A stretch of DNA of 64,000 nt from Azolla caroliniana (taxonomy: Eukaryota; Polypodiophyta): the NCBI GenBank assembly GCA_043228905.1, contig JBHGNT010000005.1:11594001-11658000 (forward strand), read 5' to 3'. Positions 54,691 through 64,000 of this stretch are shown in pieces. Below the pieces are notes generated by a model. The model saw only the letters and a list, made by a program, of their open reading frames with translations. It did not search any database and was not told where the DNA came from. A program made the translations under genes and the position numbers. The stretch's first letter is position 1. Every line of letters starts with the position of its first letter.

Positions 54691-55450
54691 ATGGAATATT
54701 CGTTGGGAGGCATGTTCAACCTCACCGGCTCCAACTACTGAGTGTGGAAGTCAAAGACGAGGGACATGCTCGTGGTTAAAGACCTTTGGTTGCCAATTCA
54801 GTTCAGGGACAAGAGACCGGACAAGATTGATGCCACGATATGGGAGGTGATGCACATGAAGACAATGACGTACATACGGTGTTTCATCGACATGAGCCTG
54901 TACAACAAATTTAATGAGAGTAAGGCTCATGAGCTCTGGGAGAAGATCGACATTATATTCTAGAACAAAAATGTTGTTAATCGGGTTTCGGTATTTCGGA
55001 AGCTAGTGAGGTTCCGGTACCAAGATGGCTCCAGTATGGTGGAGCACATGAATGCCTTCTAGGGGCTGATTCACCAGGCAACATCATTGGAAGTACCTCT
55101 CGCCAATGAGGTACTCACATTTCTCCTGCTTGGTTCCCTCCCAGATAGTTGGGAGATGTTAGTTGTCACTTTGGGCAACGCCGGGCCGGAAGGGAAGCAA
55201 CTGTCCCTAGCAAGAGTCAAGTCGAGCTTGCTAGATGAGGAGGCGCGTCGGAAAGACAACGATACGAGCTCCGACTCCAAAGCGCTCCTTACCGAATCAG
55301 AATGCGGAAGACAAAGGAATCGAAGTCCCCAGAACTGGGAAAAGTCGGGGACACGGTTAAAGTCAAGGGGAAGGCCCACTTGCTTCTACTGTGGGAAGCC
55401 GGATTCCCCAGAACTGTCGGCATTTCCGAAAAGAAAAGGAAACCGATAGT
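54691..55450 (+). pseudogene. gag: Copia J Gag
   Basis: MEYSLGGMFNLTGSNY-stop-VWKSKTRDML opens the frame. LPDSWEMLVVTLGN and a CCHC start CFYCGKPD follow. The knuckle is broken by a frameshift near 55400 (the next frame supplies NCRHFRKEKE). Stops also at 54961 and about 55061. Confidence 0.82.
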
Positions 55451-57472
55451 ACCAATTCGAAGCGGTCACCGGACCAGAATGGTAAAGACTGGAGGGGACC
55501 AGACCGGAAGGGAACGATGACAATCGTGGCAAGTGAAGAGGAGTTGATGCTCATCACTGAGGAGAGTGAGTTGAACCTTGGCGGCAATGAGACAACGTGG
55601 GTTGTCAATTCCGGGGCGTCGTTCCACTTGACGCCGAACCGGAAATGCTTCTCGTCCTACACAACCGGTGAGCACGGTTGTGTCCATATGGGGAACGAAG
55701 GTACATGCCGAATTGTCGGCATAGGAGATGTGTGCTTGACAACACCAACCAGATGCAAGCTGCTGCTGAAGGATGTCCGACACGTTCTGGAGGTTCGACT
55801 GAACCTAATAACAACTGGTCGGCTAGACGATGAAGGCTACACAAGTAGCATCCGGAACGGTGTCATGAAGTTCTGCAAAGGGAGCCTAATAGTGGCTCGG
55901 GCCCGGAAGGTCAACACACTGTACCTGATGAATGCCCGGTTATGCCCGAAAGAAGTGAACATCGCAACCAACACTGCCGGTGAGTTGTGGCACAACAGAC
56001 TATGTCACATGAGCGAGAAGGGGATGAAGAGGCTTGCCAATGACAACCTCATTCTGGTGAAAGACGTGCATCTTGAGAGGTGCACTGACTGCCTCGCCGG
56101 TAAGCAAAACCGGACCTCCTTCCGCTCAAGGCCACCGATGAGACGTAATACACCACTGGAGCTAGTGCATAACGATGTGTGTCAAGTGGACACGAAGTCA
56201 CATGCCGGAGTGTAATACTTCGTGACGTTCATAGATGACGACAACCGGAAGCTGTGGGTCACACCGTTGAAGGCGAAGGATCAGGTATTATCCGTCTTCA
56301 AGGAGCTCCATGCAAGAGTGGAAAGAGAAACCGGCCGGAAACTGAAGGCGGTTCGAGCAGATAACAGAGGCGAATACTGGGGGCAATTTGAGGAGTACTG
56401 CCGCTCGAGGGGCATCCGACTCGAATTTACCGTGCCGAAGACGCCGGAACTAAACGGGCTGGCCGAGAGGATGAACTGGACCATAATGGAGAGGGTCCGG
56501 AGTATGCTTGCAAATGCTAAGCTACCCAAGATGTTTTGGGTTGAGGCGTTGTCAACAACGACGTATGTGATAAACAGATCACCCTCAGTGCCCTTGGATG
56601 GAGACACACCACAAAGAGTATGGACCGGTAAGGAAGTGTTTTACCGGCATTTGAAGGTGTTCGGGTGTCTCACTTATGTGCATGTAGCAAAGGACTGTAG
56701 AGGAAAGTTGGATCGAAAGACCCAGCCATGCATATTCCTCAGATACGGTGATGATGAGTTCAGCTACCGAGTGTGCGATCCTGTCGACAAGAAGGTTGTC
56801 CGGAGTCGAGATATTATCTTCATGGTGGATAAGACCCTTTCCGACTGGGAGTTGGAGAAGAAGATAATGAACTCTGAGTCGACCGGTAAGGATCGGTTCG
56901 ATGAGATACGGACCTACCCGGCTAAGAGCCGGTTGACACTCAAAGAACTGGCCAGTTATGGAGAGGAAACCGAACCGGCAGAAGAAGAAGAGGAAGCAAG
57001 AACCGGAACCGGCCAAGATCCCGAATCGGATTTGGATGAAGAACAAACAGAGGAGCCGGTTGCCGGAAATCCTCTCCGAGAGAGAAGGGCCCCGCAGAGA
57101 TTTCCGAATGCAGAGCGCGTGTTGCTAACCGATGAGGGGGAGCTAGAAAGCTTCAAAGAAGCAAAGGAGGACACCCACAACCGCAAGTGGTTGGGTGCCA
57201 TGCAGGACGAGATGGATTCGCTTCATGAGAACCACACGTATGAACTGGTGGAGTTGCCGAAAGAGAAGAGGTCACTCCGAAACAAGTGGGTGTACAAGCT
57301 GAAACCGGGAGATGCCGGCAACCCCCCGGGATACAAAGCCAGGATCGTGGTGAAGGGCTTCCAACAAAAGAAGGGTGTGGACTTCGACGAGATATTTACC
57401 CCGGTAGTGAAGATGACTTCCATCCGGACGGTGTTGAGCATAGCAACAAGCATGGATCTCGAGGTAGAGTAG
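55451..57472 (+). pseudogene. Copia J protease and integrase, start of RT
   Basis: Protease WVVNSGASFHLTP has NSG where DSG is required, so the catalytic Asp is lost. Gag-pre-integrase LWHNRLCHMSEKGMKRL follows. Integrase after a stop at 56213-56215 shows FIDDDNRKLWV, VRADNRGEYWG and LNGLAERMN (D, D, E). An acidic linker leads to RT (LRNKWVYKLKPGDAGNPP), which stops at TAG 57470-57472 where VEQLDV is expected. Confidence 0.9.
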
Positions 57473-58700
57473 TTAGACGTGAAGACAACATTCCTCCACG
57501 ACGACCTCGAAGAGGAGATCTAAATGCAGCAACCAGAAGGATTTGTGAAGAAAGGGAAGGAGCACCTGGTTTGCCGGTTGAAGAAGAGTTTCTACAGTTT
57601 GAAGCAGGCTCCCCGACAATGGTACTGGAAATTCGACTCCTTCATGACGGATCAAGGATACCACAAGACACAGGTCGATCACTGCGTATTTGTGAAGAAG
57701 TTCGAAGGTGGAGACTTCCTGATACTCCTCCTGTACGTGGATGACGTGTTGATCGTCGGACGAGACCAAGTCAAGATACAGATGCTAAAGAAGGCCCTTA
57801 ACCGGACCTTCTCAATGAAAGACTTGGGTCCCGCAAGACAGACACTAGGGATGCATATCATCCGGGACCGGTCAAAGAAGCAATTATGGCTATCATCGGA
57901 GAAGTATGTGACAAAGGTGCTTCAGCGGTTCAACATGTCAGATGCGAAACCGGTCGGATCGACAATTCCGGCAAACTGCAGGTTATTCGGTAAGCAAAGC
58001 CCGAAGACGAAGGCAAAGAAGGTGGATATGATGAAGATACCATATGTCTTTGCCATCGGGAGCTTAATGTACGCAATGGTGTGTACCCGACCGGATATTG
58101 GATACGCAGTCAGAGTGGTGAGCCGGTTTATGAGCAATCCCGGCAAGGAGCATTGGAATGCGGTAAAATGGATGCTCTGATACTTTAAAGGCACCTCTAG
58201 TATGTGTCTCCGATTCGGCTTCGGTAAACCCCAACTTGACGGTTTCACCGATTCAGATATGTCGGCTGATGTGGATACCAACCGGTCCACATTGGGATAT
58301 GTCATGACATATGCAGGGGGAGCTGTTTCGTGGCAGTTGAGGTTGCAGAAGACGGTTGCATTGTCAACCACGGAGGCGGAGTACATGGCGGTTGTGGAAG
58401 CGAGCAAGGAAATACTATGGATGAAGGACTTCATCGAAGAGCTAGGGAATACCGGCTCTATTGCAATAGTCAAAGTGCAATCCACCTTGCGAAGAACGCA
58501 ACGTATCATTCCAGGACAAAGCACATCCAGTGGAGGTACCACTAGATCCGGGAGCGAGTGGAAGATTGAGAGTTCATGCTAACGAAAATCCACACGGAGG
58601 AGAATGGGTCAGATATGCTGACCAAAGAGCTGACACCCGACAAGCTGGACGCATGCCAGAAGCGAATTGGACTAACTAGACATCCCATGCCAGAGTGAAG
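57473..58700 (+). pseudogene. Copia J RT second part and RNase H
   Basis: DVKTTFLHDDLEEEI-stop-MQQPEGF, SLKQAPRQWYWKF, LLLYVDDVLIVG. RNase H: LDGFTDSDMSADVD, STTEAEYMAVVEASKE, then a frameshift near 58460 after which NSQSAIHLAKNATYHSRTKHI is in another frame. TGA at 58178-58180 replaces Arg. Ends at polypurine tract GAAGGGGGAG (58697-58706). Confidence 0.9.
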
Positions 58701-58708
58701 GGGGAGTT

Positions 58709-59310
58709 TGTTAGGATTTCAGTACCTTCGGATGGGATGTTGCAGGCCCGGTGAGAACCGGATGATGAGTACCCAGCAAGGAAGACCCGGTGAGAACCGG
58801 ATGTTGCAGGCCCGGTGAGGACCCCTCACCGGATGAAGGGACATATATGTCAATATGTTCCGGAGAGAGCCCACCGGGGCTATATTTGTAAATAGCCCGA
58901 AAGTCATATTAGTATAAATATGAGCTAGGGCAAACTCTTGTTAAGTATCGACAGAGTTGTCATTATTTTGTATAGAGTTATTGGTAGAACTGTTGTACAG
59001 AACGTAACAGAGAGCGAGGGAGAGAAACAAAGTAAGTCTCTGTTGTAACCATCGCCAAGCAAAGAGAGTGAGCACGTGGTCGTTGCCTCTGTGCCCCCTG
59101 TTGTATTCTTTGGCATAGTGATAGTTTGGAGTCTGCGGCTCTCGTGGTTTTTCCCTCTGAGGGTTTTTCCACATTAACATACTATGTACTCTCTCTCACT
59201 TATGTGTGTTCGTGCATTTACCTTTCATTGCCCATTTCTTCTGTGTTTGATTATCATCAAGTGATTGAAGACGTGGTTGAAGCCGAGCATTATTCCGCAT
59301 ATTCCTGTCA
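58709..59310 (+). repeat. Copia J 3' LTR
   Basis: Close match to 54057-54659, including the CCGG-rich repeat at 58747-58835. Confidence 0.92.
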
Positions 59311-59965
59311 TTGCGCTCTGTCAGTCACAATAGATGGTCGGCACTAGTCAATCAATTCGGCTCGTAGCAAAAACATAAACAGTCAACGGGTGCGGCCAGA
59401 TCGCTTCCTTCGCTGCCTTCGATGATGTTATGTACTCGGCCTCTGTGGTCGACAGGACCATGCACTCTTGCAGTTTCGACCTCCATGATAGGACGCCGCC
59501 ACCATATGTGAAGATGTAGCCTGATCTCGACTTCCGATTATCCGTATTCCCAACGTAGCCGGAGTCGGTGTAACCTTCAACTTCGGTGGGCTTGCCGATC
59601 CGAAAGTCAGTTTTGTAGCTTCGGTTCCTTTTAGTCATGTGAAGATGTGTTTGACGGCTTCCCGATGCTTCCGTCTTGGGATCGACATGTACCAGTTGAT
59701 GACCCCCATGACATATGCAAGATCGGGTATGGTCGCCACCATTGCGTACAGGATACTTCCTACTGCCGATTCGTAGTGTATCTTTCCATTGAGCTCTCTC
59801 TCCTTATCCGTTGAAGAATAGTCTATGTCTGATAGTGGGATCGACGTCGAATGCGGCATTGGTGCTAGCTTCACATTCTCCATGTTGAATCGCCTCAACA
59901 CCTTTCAGATGTAGTTGGATTGGGAGTGTCGGAGAGTCTTCGTCTTTCGATTTTGCTTAATCCTT
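59311..59965 (-). pseudogene. Copia M RT end and RNase H
   Basis: Minus strand: KTLRHSQSNYI-stop-KVLRRFNMENVKLAPMP, YESAVGSILYAMVATIPDLAYVMG (RT end), then EVEGYTDSGYVGNTDNRKSRSGYIF and LSTTEAEYITSS (RNase H), interrupted by J. At about 59965 the frame passes into gypsy-type gag sequence (WKMIKLLH), marking a recombination or deletion junction. Confidence 0.85.
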
Positions 59966-61230
59966 GTGTGTAGTAATTTTATCATTTTCCATTTATTCTT
60001 ATTTTTCTCTGCCATATCTCTGGCGCCGATGGTAATCGACACGAGCTCCTTGTGTACTTCCACCAATTCCGTATTTAAGGGGGACAACTCGATGCCGATT
60101 CTTCGGACGCTTGCATTCCGCTTTTGGCCTACCCTAGCTAGAGGGCCTTCGTCTTCGCTTTCTATTGTATGTGTCAATGCACACTCAATCATCTGGCGTT
60201 CAGCATGCTCCTCTGCCATGTGCTGCAACACCTTAATTTGCTAGGTAGCTAGGAACTCCATGAGTTCGAAGGTGGTGCTGAATTTTAACAGAGTGCCGAA
60301 TTCATGGCAGTGTCTGGAATGTTCGGGTAGGACAATACTTCTCCCTCGGATGTTAGTACGTGCTTACCATGCTATGATTCTTCAGTCAGGATTGACCGTG
60401 GTAATGGAATCAATCCCAATGTCATGTCGGTTCCTAGCGCCTTGTTTTTGACAAGCTCGCGGCCATCCTTTCTGTCAAGCCTTAGGACTTCCAAAAGCCT
60501 GCTCCAATTCAGCCTGTGTATCTTCCGTAGGCCATGGCTCGACTCGTGGAGCAGGGTTAGGCTGTTGATCAACTTGCGGACCTATGGGTTCTGATCCCTA
60601 TGGACTTTCTCTATCCTCCCACTCGGTCATGGTGAGTTCGGCGAGCCTACATTTTGACGGGCACGGCGTGTTTGCAGGGCGGGCCGTTTCAGGGGTAGGG
60701 GGGGCCTGGGGAGGAAACTCTATTGTCAAATATTATTGAATGATGGGGCAAAGTTTCTTCCTAGCCTAGAATGTGTGAAGACCTTCGCACAGAGTCGGCC
60801 GTGTTATGACTCCCCAATCTATGGCCTGTACCTCGAACGTTGTGATGACGATAGCCACTTTTTGTTTCGGCATGAAGTACGCATTAGTGTGCAAGGACCC
60901 TACTTCTAGTAAAAACTTTGCAAGTTCACGAAAGAAAGGGTCAGGCACATCCCATGTCTTGTAAGCTTTGGCCGCAACAGAGTACTTCCCAAAGTAACGC
61001 TCGAGAATCCCTTCTGGATGGATTTCGAAGTGGCGCTCTCCACTTCTGGATAACCCCAGCTTCTTCCTGATGTTGGCGTTTGTGATGGTGTCAATATTGA
61101 GCTTCCTTGCTATGTCCTTTGAGTTTGGATGGGGCAGGGCTTCTGCTACCCGGATGTAACCTGCAAGTCCCTTGTCGTGGAGCCACCTTCATAGGGTTGG
61201 GGAGATATCACTCGTCATGCTGGTGACGTC
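59966..61230 (-). pseudogene. Gypsy-type coiled-coil gag, related to 5186-6646
   Basis: It starts near ATG 61220 (MTSDISPTL). An N-terminal part follows (LNIDTITNANIRKKLGLSRSGERHFEIHPEGILERYF; DPFFRELAKFLLEVGSLHTNAYFMPKQKVA), then decayed spacer. The conserved EEHAERQMIECALTHTIESEDEGP segment (60210 leftward) matches 6570. Stops throughout. I do not recognise a known enzyme. Confidence 0.6.
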
Positions 61231-61690
61231 TTCGCGAACGGGATGAGAGGATCGAGGGGAATGAGTTGAAGCCAAGGGCCGAGAAAATGAGATTCTGTGA
61301 TAGTGAGGTGAGCGAGGTCAGCGAGGAGAGCTGAGAGATTGTGAGGGCGTTCTTTTATTTGTAGAGAAGTGGCTTGCTTCCTGTTTTTGTTAAAATGAAA
61401 AGTTAGGGTTCAAAATTCATTGAGCCATTGTGTGGACATGTGTACTTGCTTTCTTGGAAGTTGTGTCTGCATGTAACCTCCCTAAGTAGTCATGAATGCC
61501 CCCCCACTTCTTCTTCGTTTCTTCTTTCATACCTAACAGTTATGGTTGTCAGTATACTACATTGGTGTTACATATGTACAAATGAGGCCTCGTTCAATGC
61601 ACCAGTTACCCACAATCGTCGTAGTAGGGAGTGGCCAATTTTTTGTATCAATTCGAAAAGGATTCGGCGATGTGCAGCCCCAATACGACT
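61231..61690 (-). other. Promoter/LTR-like stretch between gypsy pol end and gag
   Basis: On the minus strand, a TATA-like CTACAAATAAAAGAACG (about 61365) is followed by a CT-rich leader into the gag ATG. A GAAGAAGTGGGGGGG purine run lies at about 61500 and could be a polypurine tract. It behaves like an LTR shared by pol upstream and gag downstream. Boundaries are not defined. Confidence 0.4.
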
Positions 61691-62260
61691 TCAATTGAAA
61701 ACCGTTAACCTATTGTCGTAGCACTTCCCCTGCGAGATTGCCCAGCTCGAATGTCTTGTTTTTGACGCCTACAATCCAATACGGCCTGGTCCATCTGAAC
61801 CATAGTTTTCCTAGCATATGTCTGATTCGTGTTTGGAACACTATGACAACTTTTCCAACTTTTAACAATTTCTCGTTAGTGCCGCGGTGCCGATCTACGA
61901 ATGCCTTCCGTCAGTGTTGTTCCTGCTCCAAAATTGCCATGTTGTGGACCCTGGCTTCACCGAGTTTGAGGAGTTGTTGTAAGCGGGTTTGCTCGAACTA
62001 CCGTTCGGGCAGGCGCTCTCCAACTTGTATTCATAAAATTAGAACCTGAAATTCCACAACCATTACAGCTTCTAGTCCGAATGCTAGCCGGAATGGAGTC
62101 AATTGGATACTAGTCTTCAAACTAGTATGGTACGCCCATAGGGCGCTATGCAGTTTAGTGTCCCAATCCGTACGGTTTTCGTTGACGATTTTCTTCAAGA
62201 TGTTCTAAACCGTTTTTTTTGTCAATTCCACGAGTTCATTTGCCTGTGGATAATACGTTG
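61691..62260 (-). pseudogene. Gypsy integrase C-terminal remnant
   Basis: Minus strand: ANELVELTKKTV-stop-NILKKIVNENRTDWDTKLHSALWAYHTS, TPFRLAFGLEAVMVVEF, then RVHNMAILEQEQ, a GKLWFRWTRPYWIV module and VNGFQLKSYWGCTSPNPF, the typical end of plant gypsy pol. The D-D-E core is lost at 62260, where methyltransferase sequence begins. Confidence 0.8.
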
Positions 62261-64000
62261 AAACTTTTCAATATTAGCGAGGTTCTTTGCACCGACCTCC
62301 TTGTCCTGGTCTGGGCACTCCCACAAAGCCTTAATACTCATGTTTATAAATATAACCTGCTCCTCGTCCTTCTCCAATGCAACTGTGTTTCTAAAGAGCT
62401 TCAATGCACATGCGTACGTCGTTCCTGTGAAGAAAGTAACAAGAAGAATTAGTTCTTAAACAAAAAAGATTCAGTATTGGTTATCTCAAGATCGTTACCC
62501 TAGTTCGAGGAATACTTGTGCTAGAAAAGAGGTCTAATATCCAGTCTCCTTTGACAGAAAACATCTCGATCAAGCACATCATAAGTCGTTGAGGTTTTTG
62601 GTATGGGTTGACAAGTTCCTATTCTATCGTGGTGACATGTCACAATTTCCGTGTCACTATTGGATATAACAGCAGATTTGAACCTCCCACTTCATTAGAA
62701 TGCTCCTTGATTCTTTGATTCTTAATTTCATTAAAGTAGCCAACCGTGATGTATTCAATGGCATTAACGAACCGAAAGGTTGGCCCTCTATTTACATTGG
62801 TTTTTATCCTATAACAAATATTACAACGAGTTAAGAATAGATTGAACAATCTTAAGAAAGGCAATATAGTGAATGAGACATATAAATAATCCTTACCATG
62901 CAAGGTTCTCGATGCCATGGCAACGAGATCTCAAAGCTTGAGCTACCGAGTACCCTTGGTCCAGACTATGAAAGACAACTATTCTCCACAAGGATGCAGT
63001 CGTTAGCTTGGCAAAATCCTTGACCATCTTCTCCAACTGTCTGAACCTAAACGGTTCATCGTCGTATGATGACCCTACCATTCGAAATCCGTAAGGAATA
63101 TCTGCAATCATTAGCGTATATTCCTTCTTTGGAACTTTTTGGATCATGTCAACGACATCGCCGCAACCACATTGTAGTAAAGATCTCTCATAATATATTT
63201 TTTGTGGCTAAATTTTTTGAAGGAGCCATCTTCCTCCATTTTGTACCCTTGACTAAGGGAAGATCCTTTTCTTTTCTGGCTCTCTTGAGATGTGCAAGGA
63301 AGGATGTCGGGAAATCGTGTATATCCTTAACTTCTCCTTGTTTCTTGCCACGACACGGTTTCTAATAGAAGCAATAGGACATCAAGTTTTATTATACAAG
63401 CTCTGCATATAATGAAAGCTTAATGAAAAACCACCAATACTAACCCAATCCTTGAATGCAATAAAATACTCCGATAACGCCTTATATGAAGACGTTAGAG
63501 GATAATCCTCGGTCACTTGTTCCCAAGTTATACATCCAAGTTGTTTCATCATAACTTCTTGGATCTTCATGTACACCTTATGACTGTGAAATTAGAAAAT
63601 GAGATTAGAACTTTCAATTGCACCATATTGACTTCAATATCACTATTTGAAAGACTTACTTATTGAACTCAGTGACCATTTGTTCAAGGCTTAAATCTTT
63701 CGCCACAACCCTTCACAAAACAGACACAAGAAGTTGCTCGTCCTTAATACCTTGCATCACTCTCCACAGAGACAGCTTCATGTCGTCCGCTGCTTCTCTA
63801 ATTGTCAAATCAATTTTCTTGGCCGCTTGTGACTTTAATTCTAATTGAGGGTCTACCTTACATTTCTTTTGTCGTTGACCGTTGACTTCCTTATTCTCCC
63901 ACATTGAGAAGATTTGATCTTGTAGGTCCCATACTTCTCCATCTCTAAAGGCCAGTTGAAACCAAGACTCATATTTTCGAAGACCATCGGACTTAACATT
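62261..64000 (-). pseudogene. Second copy of the transposon methyltransferase gene, 3'-truncated and decayed
   Basis: It aligns to 27575-29310 with the same exon borders. Exon 5 is cut at 62261, losing the C-terminal tail. Motif I reads DLFSSTS instead of DLFSGTG. Motif IV DIPYGFRM is kept. A one-base deletion near 63160 shifts the frame just upstream of it. Exons 2 and 1 continue to the window edge. No TIR or transposase is seen on the truncated side; the rest lies outside the window. Confidence 0.88.

Larger units (their letters stand above)
54057..59310 (+). mobile_element. Copia J, full length but inactivated
   Basis: LTRs of about 602 bp at 54057-54659 and 58709-59310. It is inserted in copia M RNase H. 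Excision in silico, keeping one CATT copy, restores M's frame (QSA-M-HLIKN), so the TSD is CATT or CATTG with one change. All domains are present, but with stops, a frameshift and an altered protease triad. Confidence 0.9.

Overview
This window is almost entirely transposable-element DNA from a streptophyte (plant-lineage) nuclear genome. I find no convincing host gene. Evidence for plants: Ty1/copia elements with the plant-type initiator-Met primer site (TGGTATCARAG), chromodomain Ty3/gypsy elements with moss/fungus-like (Tcn1-like) gag, and GT-AG introns. The element mix (fungal-like gypsy pol, Tcn1-like chromovirus, DUF7869-type transposase, amino-methyltransferase) suggests a non-seed lineage such as a charophyte, bryophyte, lycophyte or fern. 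I cannot name the species.

Layout. 1-2165: a copia gag/protease fragment between inverted LTRs. 2166-6650: a gypsy LTR pointing right, a decayed gypsy pol and a gag-like coiled-coil gene pointing left. 6651-20458: gypsy A (minus strand, about 1.1-kb LTRs, TSD GCGG) carrying gypsy B (7864-13637, TSD CGAGG). B is intact in both genes and is the youngest-looking element here. 20459-23349: an LTR and gag of further gypsy debris plus a copia LTR. 23350-42638: gypsy-like element F, with gag and coiled-coil ORFs but no pol. It is split by gypsy C (23785-38342), whose reverse transcriptase is itself split by an 8.9-kb DNA transposon (26591-35502). 42639-49519: copia and gypsy fragments. 49520-53429: copia H (TSD AAAAT), internally deleted. 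53430-59965: copia M (minus) split by copia J. 59966-62260: gypsy gag and integrase remnants. 62261-64000: a second, decayed copy of the DNA transposon's methyltransferase gene, running off the window.

The most interesting system is the 8.9-kb DNA transposon. It has 36-bp terminal inverted repeats (one mismatch), a 4-bp target duplication AGAC, and exact interruption of the C reverse transcriptase frame. It carries two divergent genes. One is a DUF7869-type protein with DDE-like motifs, presumably the transposase. The other is a five-exon gene whose product joins a ParB/sulfiredoxin-like region to a beta-class DNA amino-methyltransferase (motif order IV DIPYG, X NPYQKPQ, I DLFSGTGTT). Between them lies an array of eight near-perfect palindromes at a 51-bp period.

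A second recurring theme is that LTRs of several gypsy families (A, B, C, E) carry a tRNA-like A-box/B-box block in their 5' part, always antisense to the element. Many of the stop codons that break otherwise clean frames are C-to-T or G-to-A changes at CG or CHG sites, consistent with decay by deamination of methylated cytosine.
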